The notes below the pieces were generated by a model. The model saw only the letters and a list, made by a program, of their open reading frames with translations. It did not search any database and had not been told where the DNA came from. A stretch of DNA of 64,000 nucleotides from Arabidopsis thaliana (taxonomy: Eukaryota > Streptophyta > Magnoliopsida > Brassicales > Brassicaceae): assembly GCF_000001735.4 (NCBI RefSeq), contig NC_003071.7, positions 1,127,001 through 1,191,000 of the forward strand, written 5' to 3'. Of the stretch, positions 1-10,819 are shown one piece after another; within the stretch, counting starts at the first letter, position 1, and every line of letters starts with the position of its first letter. The position numbers were made by a program, and so were the translations under genes.

Positions 1-2457
1 GTATATTAAATTTTTTAGTATATATAACATCTCAAAAGACCATTACTTAAAAAAATATGTATGTAATTATTAATGTTATCCATTTATCGTAAAGCACAAA
101 AAGACCTTATCATATAGAAAAAAAAAGTAATAATAAGAAAATACTAAGTTAAAATTCTAAACTAATAAAAGTTAGCAAACAAGTAAGTTGCAATACCCGA
201 AAATTTCTACTCGTTATCAAGTAATGACTATTAAAAAATAGCAAAATAAGAAAAGTAAAATGAAAGTAGTGTTTAATACATTAACATGATTTTTCATATT
301 TTTTCTTTTTGATGAAGACATTTAGTTAAGAATGGGATTAATGGGTGATTCAATGCAATGTGATTTTTTTTTTTTTATCACTAAGTTTTGTTATTTTTTA
401 ATGATATTAATTTAGAATGACATGTGGCACTCATTGGTGTGATGATGTGTTACTCATATGGAGAGTGTTGGCCAACTTTCATATATATAATTTTATCAGA
501 GATCATTTCTAAACTAGACATTTTAAAGTTGTGTATTATCTACCTAAATTATCCATATAAAAGATGGAATAGCACATTGCAAGTATTATATCGTATTTAT
601 TCTTTTTAGATGTTTCCTAAAGCATCAATCTATATGTTGCATGTTGTAAGGTCACAACTTGGAACCATAAAAGAATGGTGGAGGATAGCAAGTGCGTAGA
701 AGATAAGGATCATTTTACATGATAATCTGGATAAGACATGCGCATATACATCAAGTTTCCATCAACAAGATTTATAGTACCCAAAAGAAAGAAAGAAAAA
801 AACTAATATTCCATCGATCTATAGAAGTTGAACAAAATAACTAAGGTACCAAGTGAAATATGAGTCAGCAAGCAAAGTTAAAAAAAAAGTTGTGTGAGAC
901 ATATCACATGAGTAAATTAACAACAACCATCATCATCATGATGTAGATAGTATAAGATGCCATGAGAAGAAGTGAGGAAAAACAAATTAACCTGACAAGA
1001 AGCATCCTAAAAAATTAACCTGTCAAACAATTACCAACCTTTAAAGTGAAAAAAAAAGTTGAAAACACTAAGGCTTTGAGAGCTTAAATGTTCATAAACA
1101 ATTTTCCTTTTTCTTGCCAAGATCAATCTGCAATTTTTGTGTCAAGCATGTACGAGTTATTGTTATAAATAAATCTAGAGTCGTTATGTGAGTTCTACTG
1201 TATTTTATGAAAATCGATTAACTAGTAAAATACATCAGTCTTCTTAAGAAGAGAACCTAAACACGAAACCCTCTAATAAATGCTAGATTGCATATTCTTA
1301 CACATCTATATTAGTGTCAAAAACATGATTGGACTGATTTTATAGTATTGAACAAGAACGTGACTAAATTTTCAGAAATTGGAAAGAAAACAAAAACATG
1401 ATATATTTCAATATCTAAATTTCACCATATATATATAAAAAGACATAGTGCATGTGAGACGTAAAAACCTTTGTAAATAAATTTTCTCTTTAAATAGTAA
1501 ATAGTACCATATCAGATTAACCATTTCAGAGTGACATAATTTGTTTGTAACCGTATAGATCCGTTTTATGCATTAAAACGATCGTGAAGTAGCTGTCATA
1601 CGAAAGAACTTGTCGGCAAGAGAAGCAAAGCATAAGCAGAAAAAAACATATCTTTTAGAAGCCTATCATTTTCTTACTTTTATTCACAAACACACACAAT
1701 ATACATTATAAGTGTTATCTACATAATCTAAACGTGTCAATACCTGAAAAAACAACAAAACTTTATTTGCACTTCTTTCATTTCATGAACAATACATAAC
1801 CAGATATTAGATAGGACTTGGACTTGTGAATATGCTCTATTTAAGGCATCTTTATAGGTTATATTTAGAATCTTTTTCTTATTTCTTTTTTGAGCATATT
1901 ATTAAACTATGGACTAGATCTGATGAAAGAAAGCAATCTATTTATATATTATGGTGTAAATATTATCTTTAAAAAATCCAATGGAGGAGAGTGAAAGAGA
2001 AAAGTTGAAGCATTTTGTTTGGACTATAGAGAGAGAGAAAAAAAGATCTTAACTCTCCTTAGAAAAGTACTAGGAATCAATTTTTATTTTCTGCAAAAAC
2101 AAAAGTGTAAAAGAAAATTAATAATAATATATATTCCCTGATGAAGTAAGACTAAAATAATGTAACTACACAAAAATACTTTTTAGAATTTATAATATTT
2201 TATATTAATTTTTAAAAAAGGAAAGTTGATAAGATTGGATATAAGTTTGGAAGCATTTATTTGGCCAAGAATGGCTTAGCATCTCTGCAAAACCAACACA
2301 AAGCTATATTCTCTTAAAAATCAGTTCAACAAAAGAAGAACCTGAACACAGTTGGCCCACCACCACCACTACCACAATCTCCTCCTCCACCACCACCACC
2401 TAGTCACCGGAAACCAATTCATGCCCTAGATTAAGAACCAGAATCCTTTTGAGACAA
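1..2457. other. Intergenic, upstream of SEP4
   Basis: This is AT-rich DNA with no ORF that looks coding; the 61-codon frame at 424-609 has no recognisable domain. A CCA/TCC trinucleotide-rich tract lies at about 2358-2404. The stretch is the likely distal promoter of SEP4. I could not pick out a convincing CArG box by eye. Confidence 0.6.
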
Positions 2458-2461
2458 GATC

Positions 2462-2469
2462 TATATATA
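2462..2469 (+). promoter_or_regulatory. Probable TATA box of SEP4
   Basis: TATATATA lies about 155 bases before the SEP4 start codon. That would place transcription start near 2495 and give a leader of about 130 nt containing a short TG repeat and a GA-rich stretch. The position is an inference from spacing only. Confidence 0.45.
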
Positions 2470-2621
2470 CACTCTACACATTTACTTATACACTTTATCT
2501 AGATATAGATGTGTGTGTGTATAAAGGTTCTTTTTCATTACTTGTTGGTTTAGTGATAAAAAGGAGGAGAGTTTTCAGTTGGGTTTTGGTTTCTTGGTGA
2601 GAGAAGAGAGAAAAAGAGAGG

Positions 2622-4628
2622 ATGGGAAGAGGGAAAGTTGAGCTGAAGAGGATAGAGAACAAGATCAATAGACAAGTTACTTTTGCAAAGAGAAGAAATG
2701 GTTTGCTCAAGAAGGCTTATGAGCTTTCTGTCCTTTGTGATGCTGAGATTGCTCTTCTCATTTTCTCTAACCGTGGCAAGCTCTACGAATTCTGCAGCAG
2801 CCCTAGGTGAAAACTCTTTAATCTTTGATATATCTACTTTTTCCCTCAAAGTTTCTATATTTTGATCCATGTTAGGGTTTTGATTCTTAAGGATTATAAA
2901 GGATATGAAAACTTTGTTGTCTTTCTTGATTTAGTTACAATTAATTAGTTGATTAACTACGGTTTATTTATTTTGTGAGTTCATACGCATAAATCTGGCT
3001 CGTAAAGAGTGAGATTAAGTGAACGATGATCAAAGTACGTACAAAGCGTCTAAGTTGCTCTAGATGATGATTAAAGCTAGAGAGTAGAGACTATGGCTGA
3101 AAAAAGTACAGTAGATATGTGTAGAAGCTATAGAGCATATATAAATATAGTTAAAGCTTTTACACATGAGATTGAGTGTTGTTGATATTGTTTCCAAAGG
3201 ATTGATCAGAGTTTCCAAAGAGACTAAGAATTGACCTCTGGATATATACACAAAGCTGTAAAAGATATAAAAAATACTTTGACTACTTCTTTAAGTTAGT
3301 ATCTCTCTCAAGTACTACTTATGATCTTATTAAAGTTATAAAGAGACAACTGTGATGATACTCAATTTCACTAGCTACTTATCATTTCCACATAAATTTA
3401 TTTTATTTTTCTTGCACAAACATCATGAGATTGATACCCATTTTGATGTTCTTGATGTTTTTACATGGAGATGCTTTTAAGGTTTTTTTTCTATATTATT
3501 CTCATAATGAAATTTAAAGTTTGGTTTATCAATATATGTTAAAAGTTAAAATGATCATTTGTTTTTATGAAAAGTGGTATGGCGAGGACGGTTGATAAGT
3601 ATAGAAAACATAGTTATGCAACAATGGATCCAAATCAATCAGCTAAAGACTTGCAGGTACATATCTTCTCTTTCAATCAAAGACTGACCTCAAAGTTGTC
3701 CTTAATTTTATTTTAAATTGGCAGGATAAGTATCAAGACTACTTGAAGCTTAAATCAAGAGTTGAGATCCTTCAACATTCACAAAGGTACTTATATATCC
3801 TAGTCCATCTAAATGTAACTATATATGCTCTTGTTACTAAATGTTTCTTCTTTTTAGGCATTTGCTAGGTGAAGAGCTATCCGAGATGGATGTGAATGAG
3901 CTTGAGCATCTCGAACGCCAAGTAGATGCATCACTAAGACAAATAAGATCTACCAAGGTATATTTCTAAGCTTACAAAATCGACAAATTTTGTTTCGAAT
4001 CTTTCATCCTAAATCGTTGTTTCGTTTTCATTGCCAGGCTCGGTCTATGCTTGATCAACTATCTGACCTCAAAACTAAGGTACATACTTTATATAATAAA
4101 AGTTGCACAATATCCAAATACAACAAGCTCTCATTTTCTCAATTTACAGGAGGAAATGTTATTGGAAACCAATAGAGATCTTAGGAGAAAGGTAGCTATC
4201 GGAATCTTTTACCGCAAGAAACTGAAACCATTTGTCATTTGAAATCTTCCTATTCTTTCTTTCTCAGTTGGAGGACAGTGATGCAGCACTTACTCAATCG
4301 TTTTGGGGAAGTTCTGCTGCAGAACAACAACAACAACATCAACAACAGCAACAAGGCATGAGCTCTTATCAATCAAACCCTCCAATTCAGGAAGCAGGTT
4401 TCTTCAAGCCTCTACAAGGCAATGTAGCATTGCAAATGAGGTATCTACAAACAAATAGTCAAGACCCTTGAATTATTTTACCTAATCAGAAATACTTAAC
4501 ATTTGTTTGTGCTTCTTTATTGTTTTGATATAATTAGCAGTCATTACAATCACAATCCTGCAAATGCAACCAACTCTGCAACAACATCACAGAATGTTAA
4601 TGGATTCTTCCCTGGATGGATGGTCTGA
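2622..4628 (+). CDS. SEP4: MADS-box transcription factor SEPALLATA4 (AGL3)
   Basis: SEP4 is a type II MIKC MADS-domain transcription factor. In the nucleus it forms floral-quartet complexes that specify floral meristem and organ identity together with SEP1-3. Exons read 2622-2806, 3575-3656, 3725-3786, 3858-3957, 4038-4079, 4150-4191, 4268-4440 and 4538-4628, giving 258 codons plus TGA, the length I expect for this protein. The MADS box fills exon 1 (residues 1-60, starting [14 protein letters not shown]). The I and K domains follow (K box about 85-170, with ELEHLERQ). The C-terminal region has a glutamine run ([11 protein letters not shown]) and ends GFFPGWMV. The eight-exon pattern and a long first intron (768 nt) are typical of MIKC genes. 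The last acceptor is a TAGCAG tandem (NAGNAG), so one serine may be optional. Confidence 0.95.
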
Positions 4629-5162
4629 AAACAATACATATCTATATATGTACACATATGTGTGTTTTATAGATCAAAGATCATTGCTTGTGTCATTTGA
4701 TTTTTGCCAGAGAAACATAGTTCATTATTACAAAACTTTGTTATATAATCAAGGCTCTAATGTCAAACACCAGATTATTACTTTTTTGTTCTTTGTTTTT
4801 TGGCTCTCTTGAAATATAAAATATTGTTTTGGGAGCTTATTTTTGTTTTATTTTTGAACATCATATGAATTTGTTAGATTATGACAAAAGTTCTCCGGAT
4901 TAGAACATGTCTCAAGAATTGGATTCTGAAACAAGTAGTGCTCTGCATTTGTATTAAGATTGTGATGTTGATAATTAAAACGACTAAATAATTTTTGCCA
5001 GGTTGGATTATAATGAACAAGTCCAAAATGTTATTTTAATTTTATTTTCATGGCAAGCACGTTCAAGAAATGGCTCCAACCAAAAACCAAACAAACATAA
5101 CAGTATTTAAAACACAACTAAAACCTCAAAGAACAGAGAGAAGAAAAACAAGAATTAAGAAA
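4629..5162. other. SEP4 3' region and MRH6 leader
   Basis: The SEP4 3' UTR and the MRH6 promoter and 5' UTR occupy this gap. The MRH6 reading frame is open upstream to an in-frame ATG at 5070, but family similarity begins at the ATG at 5163. No other gene is visible. Confidence 0.5.
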
Positions 5163-6225
5163 ATGGGGAAACCAGCAGGGTATTGGGTAAATAAGATTAG
5201 GACATCATTCAAAGGAGGATCATCGTCGAGCAAATCATTAGATGAAGGAAGTACTTCGGGTTCGAGAAAGAACGGTTCGAAGCATAGTAAGAATCTGAAA
5301 GCAGAGGATGCTAATAAGAATGGTGAAGGAGGAGGAGTTCAAGCTGAGAGTGGGAGGAAAGTGATGGTTGTTGTGGACACAACTTCACAAACTAAGAATG
5401 CTCTTCAATGGGCTTTAACACATTGTGTTCAAGATGAAGATAATATCACTCTTCTCCATGTCACAAGAACACCCGTAGGACAAGGTATATTACTCATATG
5501 TTGCATTTACTAGAACCTTTAATATAGAGGTAAAACCATTAGAGCCAAAACTCGAAACCTTGTTATATATCTTGCCTAGAAAACAGGGTGAAGACCGCTT
5601 CTTTTGGGTTTTTAGGCGAATCAGACCTTAGATTTGGTTTTGGGCTTTTTTGGGCCCAATGTTGTTTTCTGTGTGGTAGATTTGGTTTTGATTTGAGTAT
5701 GGACAGGACTATAGCATATTTGACATCTATACCTTATTGAGTCGCTATTAACTAATGTGATCATTGTGTTAATAGCTATAGATGAGACACAAAGGGAGAG
5801 AAACTCAAGGGCTCATGAACTAGTTCATCCATTGAAGAATTTTTGTCAACTCAAGAAACCTAACGTAAGCTTTAAGCAACAGCAAACTGATATTGATTCA
5901 AAAGTTCTCCTTTGTTGACATTAAGGTTTATTTTCAGGTCAAAACGGAGATAGTGGTGGTTGAAACGGCGGAGGAGAAAGGTAAGACGATAGTGGAGGAA
6001 TCAAAGAAACAAGGAGCAGGCGTTTTGGTGTTAGGGCAGAGAAAGAGAACCTCGAAGTGGCGCGTGATTTGGAAATGGCGTACGAAGGGAGGAATGGGAG
6101 GAGGAGTGGTCGAGTATTGTATTCATAACTCCGATTGTATGGCTATTGCCGTAAGGAAGAAGAGTAACAATGGAGGTTACTTGATCACCACGAAACGTCA
6201 CAAAGATTTCTGGCTCTTGGCTTAA
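5163..6225 (+). CDS. MRH6: Universal stress protein-like MRH6
   Basis: The predicted protein has a USP-like fold (adenine nucleotide alpha-hydrolase superfamily). I recognise it as MRH6, named for a root-hair morphogenesis mutant; its biochemical function is not evident from sequence. Exons 5163-5484, 5776-5864 and 5938-6225 give 232 residues. The N-terminal 55 residues are basic, serine-rich and low complexity (SSSSKS, GSRKNGSKHSKN). The USP core begins at about 62 (RKVMVVVDTTSQTKNALQWAL), contains LLHVTRTPVG, and ends with a GxxVLVLGQRKR nucleotide-site-like strand and VVEYCIHNSDCMAIAVRKK, the usual USP C-terminal strand. An in-frame ATG at 5070 would add 31 mostly basic residues. I prefer 5163 because MGKPAGYWVNKI looks like the conserved start. 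Confidence 0.88.
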
Positions 6226-6513
6226 TTTTTATTTCAAACAAATTCATCCCAAAATCTTTTTTTTTTTTTTTTTGTAATCGAAACGAATCTTTTTAAAGAA
6301 TTCATGTTTTATGGATTAATTGATAATCTGTATTCGTTATAAGACCTTTTCTTATATATGTAAAGACTTCATATTTGTCAATGTTTGTTATTGTGTTCTA
6401 CCTCAAAGTATAATAGAATAGTAACATTAAGCAAAGCTTTATCAAAAAGAGAGAAATAGTATAAGCAGAGAAAGAAGTCACATAGAGCAACATTATTTCA
6501 TAAAGTAATATTA
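6226..6513. other. MRH6 3' UTR and convergent spacer
   Basis: This short spacer includes a T17-type homopolymer near 6258 and AT-rich sequence likely to carry the MRH6 polyadenylation signals. No gene is seen. Confidence 0.5.
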
Positions 6514-6702
6514 TTACTTCAACATATAACGGTCATACCCTCCGATATCTCCTCCTCCATTCCCGACTTGAAACCGGTAAACACATGCTTTGGTGACGGC
6601 TCCGACGGTAACGACTGTAGTTGTAACGGCGGTTATTGTGAAACTGAGGTTGATACCTATTAGAGTGAGGACAAACAGGACAGTAATAGTTAGGAGACCC
6701 AT
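6514..6702 (-). CDS. Possible small membrane or secreted protein, unknown
   Basis: A 62-codon ORF begins with a true ATG at 6702. Its first 40 residues are hydrophobic and Thr/Val-rich (MGLLTITVLFVLTLIG, then TAVTTTVVTVGAVT), reading as one or two membrane spans or a signal anchor. A short polar, glycine-rich tail follows (GNGGGDIGGYDRYMLK). The sequence upstream of the ATG is purine-rich like a plant leader. It converges on MRH6. I do not recognise a family, and a chance ORF remains possible. Confidence 0.42.
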   Translation of the reverse strand: MGLLTITVLFVLTLIGINLSFTITAVTTTVVTVGAVTKACVYRFQVGNGGGDIGGYDRYMLK

Positions 6703-8031
6703 ATGATTTGCTTTATCTCTTTTGTTCTTCTACATATTACTATCATAAGCAGAATTATAAGTTATATTTAGTTGTCTTGTATGGGAATAATAGAAGTTAC
6801 GTTATTGGAACAAAAAATAAGGGGAGGTCAAGATTTGAATGGCTGATTTATTGAAACGCCAGTTCAATTTCCTAGGACGTGACCAAGACTAGAGAATTTA
6901 TTAATGTAATGTAATTGCATGTTCCCTTCGAAACAACGTTTCGGGTTACTAAGCAAACTTTTAGATATAGACGTCTTGGGAATTTGAATGCTTTTGTTCA
7001 TAATCAATGAACGACAAAGGATAGTTTGTACTAAGTTAAACCGTTCTGACTTCTCGTAGTGATATATTCAACGGAATATTGTGGTTAGTGCGAACTCATC
7101 CGTCAGTAGTCCAATCCATACTATTTTTGGGATGGACAATAAAGCGATGCAGACTTAGTTTAAAGACCGTCTGCAGTTAGTCCGCAACAGTTTTCTTTTA
7201 TTTTTGGGGGTCCGCATCATTACGGACTATAATTTGTGAATGATAAATAAAAAGCGATCCAATGTATAGACGCTTTTGTCCGCTTAGACAACTGTAAACA
7301 TTGATATATTCTCTAACTTGTCAGTAGTTTATTCTCTAAAGCCTACATTAATATATATGCCTATTATATAACCTGTAAGTAGTTAAAATAGAATAAATTT
7401 TAATTTCACTAATCTCCTAATAATAGGCTAATACACTAATCATTTATTTTTGTAATGTTATTTTTCTGGCAGAGTAAACGAGAAAAAAAAAAAGATAGAG
7501 AATGGAGATACACTAATCAAGGTTGAGAAACTATTAATCACTTTAGTATAAGGAAAATAAATCATAACTTTAAGTTGATAAACTTAAAATTTTAACTATT
7601 AAAATTTTGGTGCAGCACAAATTAATTAAGCAGTTAAATCGTATTACATAAATTATTTAAAGAGAGTATTTAAAAATAGACCAATATAAATAGGAAATAT
7701 ACTCTAGTGAGCCCAAAAGATGACTAGTTAGTAAGTACAATGCTTTAAGTTATGTTGAAATAATATGTGAATTAATCTTTAATGTTATATATATGGTTTT
7801 CTTCTTGATAAAATCATAAGAATAAAACGCTGAAGACATCGTCTAGCCCACAATTGGGTAGACCAAATTCTACTCGATATTGTCAAGATCTAATTTGCAA
7901 CCAACTCTTCATGCGATACAAATTTTGCTATTACGTTCCTTTTGCATGTACCATTCTTAATTTTAAGTAATGTTTTGTAAGTAAATATTTTTGTTGAACA
8001 ATTAAATTCATATCTCGAATAGATATCACAT
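6703..8031. other. Intergenic
   Basis: AT-rich DNA with no credible ORF. The part at 7080-7290 is less AT-rich and contains repeated TCCGCA/GTCCGC-like words, which suggests an old transposon fragment, but I could not find termini. Confidence 0.4.
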
Positions 8032-8564
8032 GAATATAATAAAAGGCGGACAACTCCGTTGTCAAGTGGATGCTTCTTGGGTAGCAGATGGTAACACATC
8101 CGGTCTCGGATTCGTGATCGATACTCCATCAGGAATCTTACTCGGTTCTAGAGGTAAGTCAAGAGCTCTATCCCCCCTTCAGGCTGAACTGGAGGCTCTC
8201 ACTTGGGCTATGGACTCTGCGTTACATAGAGGTCTTGACTCGGTACACTTTGACACGGATTGCTCGAAGTTGGTGAAAATTATTGAAGAAGAAGATCCGG
8301 GACCAATCTTTGAAACAGAAATTGAGTTCTTTAATCTTATCCGTAATCGTTTTTAGATGTTTTTCGATCTCACACTTTTCTAGAACTTTGAATATCCGAA
8401 CCGATACCCTTGCAAAAGGTGCCCGTTCTCGTGATCTTATCTTCTCCCATGTAAGTTATGAGGTTCCGGAGTGGTTGGTTTTCGCTACCAACTTTTTCGA
8501 ACCAAACTAATAACATATGGAGTTCTTTTGTGTCAAAAAAAAAAAAAAGAATATAATAAAAGGC
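8032..8564 (+). mobile_element. 5'-truncated LINE with target-site duplication
   Basis: The insert 8048-8548 encodes the RNase H-like C-terminal end of a plant LINE ORF2 and ends in an A tail of about 14 bases. It is bracketed by perfect 16-base direct repeats, gaatataataaaaggc, at 8032-8047 and 8549-8564. Sense-strand coding, a 3' A tail, loss of everything 5' of the RNase H domain and a long target duplication together are the signature of target-primed reverse transcription. The intact target duplication and only one frame break imply a fairly young insertion. Confidence 0.88.
8048..8510 (+). pseudogene. LINE ORF2 RNase H-like domain, frameshifted
   Basis: Frame one (to a stop at 8354-8356) reads QLRCQVDASWVADGNTSG, then SPLQAELEALTWAM and VHFDTDCSKLVKII. 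These carry the D-E-D pattern of the RNase H-like domain found at the end of plant non-LTR ORF2 proteins. The reading continues in another frame from about 8350 (CFSISHFSRTLNIRTDTLAKGAR...) to the stop at 8508-8510. One small indel near 8350 separates them. The apparent start codon lies in the target-site repeat, not in the element, so no functional protein is expected. Confidence 0.8.
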
Positions 8565-8987
8565 CATCAACTTGAAATAGGAATTTTGACTATGAATTTT
8601 ATCTTCATCATAAACCTCATTACCATTATCAGCATATATCACTATCTTCCTCTTGTCCCATATAGTTTCAAATTGTATAACTTATCATCTAAAATTGGAA
8701 TCGAGTCTATATTTTTGGTTTGATTGATTGCTCGTTTTACTTAAGTTTCGTGTTTTTTTTGTTGGCCATTCGTCATTTTCAAATTATAATTTAATAATTT
8801 AGAATAAGTGACTATTGAACAACAAAACAAGCAAAATAGATAAAGTTTTTATATAACATAACAACAATCATAACGTAACATGGTACATTTGACATATCAA
8901 ATGAAACCTAGCTACATTGTTATTATTCTTATTACTCAATCATAAAAAAGAAACCTGTGGTAATATTAATCCCACATACTCAAATAT
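8565..8987. other. Intergenic
   Basis: AT-rich sequence with no credible gene. Its right part is probably the 3' UTR of the small minus-strand gene ending at 8988. Confidence 0.4.
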
Positions 8988-9215
8988 TCATTTGTTACGC
9001 AGATTTCGAAAATAACCTTTCGGGTTGCTTTCGAAAACTTCCCTGAAAATTCGCCCATCCTTTCCTGGTGCCTTCATGGTCTTCTTGTGGAGGCCCGAAC
9101 TCATTCCGGAGAATAAACCGGCAATAGCTCCGACGACACCTATGACCGCCATGGCTGTTCCAAGATATGATGACGTGTCTTGTTTCTGGTTATTGTTACG
9201 GTCGTTGTCGCTCAT
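8988..9215 (-). CDS. Small predicted protein with one Gly/Ala-rich hydrophobic segment
   Basis: A 75-codon ORF starts MSDNDRNNNQKQDTSS. It has one short hydrophobic Gly/Ala segment at about residues 18-38 (YLGTAMAVIGVVGAIAGLFS) and a basic tail (HKKTMKAPGKDGR, then FESNPKGYFRNLRNK). I chose the ATG at 9215 because it has a good context (AAAATGAG); an upstream extension in frame lacks an evident start context. A TATA box (TATAAAAAT, 9301-9309) sits at a sensible distance upstream on the same strand, followed by a purine-rich leader. This makes a real gene likely. The hydrophobic segment may be membrane-active or a short TM helix. I do not recognise a family and propose no function. Confidence 0.62.
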   Translation of the reverse strand: MSDNDRNNNQKQDTSSYLGTAMAVIGVVGAIAGLFSGMSSGLHKKTMKAPGKDGRIFREVFESNPKGYFRNLRNK

Positions 9216-9300
9216 TTTGATATACTGATGAGTGACGATTATCAAGATTCTAAGATTTTAGCTTCTTCTTTTTTTAATCTTTCGAGTGTAAGGTCATGTG

Positions 9301-9309
9301 ATTTTTATA
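9301..9309 (-). promoter_or_regulatory. TATA box for the small gene at 8988-9215
   Basis: TATAAAAAT on the minus strand, about 86 bases before the ATG, predicts a leader of roughly 55 nt. Confidence 0.5.
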
Positions 9310-10819
9310 GCTGTAGTTGTGATGCCAAACGATTTATTAGATGAATTAAACTCTTTGCTCAATTTACAAGGAGGAAATCTTGATTACGATTTTGTATTAG
9401 AATTTATTGCAACAGTTCGGAAACGGTTGGGATTTTCTAGGGAAGAATGTGAATATACATAAACTTCATCGGGAATTTAAGAAATTTACCGTACCTGATC
9501 TCTATTAATATCTCCAAAGGTCTTAGAAAAAAAAAAATTCTCCAAAGGTTATATATACGATACAAAAAAAATACGAGAAATTTGTCTTTTTTTTTATAAT
9601 GGTGGTAGGATGATGATAGTATGACGATAATGATGATGATGTGATAATGATGTTATGATTATGTGGACGCCGATATAATTGATACGTGCATGTCAAATGT
9701 CAACTAGCTAGGAATCTAGGAATCTAGGATAGTCCAAATTTGATATGAATGATCAAATTAAGATTTGGTCTGCCTCGTTCTTTTGTGCCTCTTCTGGTTT
9801 GTAATCTGGTTACAAAGGGTCTAGCTTGTGTTTGCCCCAAAAAAGAAGGGACCTAGCTTAGCTTGTGTTTGCAACTTTGCATGTGCATATATATTTTATG
9901 TATACTCTTAGAAACTAAATTCACAACTACACATGTAACGTCGTTAGATATGGTAATTATATATTTTTTCAAAAAAATCATTTAATTAAACGTAGGTGTT
10001 TGGAACAATTGAAACTCTATTTTTCATTATTTATTTATAAAATTTATTAGCAACTTCCACTTTTTTTATTTTATTTTTGTCTCTTATCTGGTTTTCTACT
10101 TTGTTTGGGTCAGTCCTTTCATATATATATTTTTTTTTGTCTTTTGGTATTTGTCGGGGCTGCTGGAACATTATTTTATAACAAAACGAGAGAATTATCA
10201 ATTTAGCCGTCCAAAATTATATGTAAATGATCGTGATGAGGGCAATACATATCACAACAAACAATTTTAAATTGAACTTTTGTTTTAAAATAAGAAAGTT
10301 CGTGGGTGCAAGTTTTTCTTAATTTGATTTTCATAAACCATAATAAAAAAATAAAGAAAGTTATGGATACAACGAGTGACACGTGGCAAAAGTCATACTC
10401 AAAGGTGTGGCACACCAATCAACAAGGATCATGACCCAATATTTGTTATGACTTTATGCCAAAGTTATCATTATTATATATGCCATCACTCATATTATTA
10501 TGAGCAATTCCAAAAAATCTATCACATTTTGAAATAGATGTTTCAACAGGACCATGTCAAATGAAATCTAATGAGATTTACCAAACCAGCGATTATAGAA
10601 AACGATCGAAAGTGATTGGTAACAAACAATAAATCAAGAAGAATCCATTTTATATACAACCACAAATATAAAAAACCAACATTTACTTACTACACAAGAA
10701 TCTATACTATAGAACCCTGTAAAAATGAATCTAAACTTTACTTTCCTAAAAGCTTTATCTACATATTCACACAATGTACTATGGTTATTTACAAATAGAG
10801 GTAACACCTCTTTCAAGTT
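9310..10819. other. Intergenic
   Basis: AT-rich DNA including a small GATGATG-type trinucleotide patch near 9600-9655. The minus-strand frame at 10203-10418 has no family features. The part after about 10,600 is likely ACR5 3' UTR. Nothing else is supported. Confidence 0.45.

Noticed and set aside
2550-2870. Minus-strand and alternative plus frames over SEP4 exon 1
   Set aside because: These are shadows of the MADS-box exon and its flanking intron.
10203-10418. 71-codon minus-strand frame
   Set aside because: No homology words, and codon content follows base composition.
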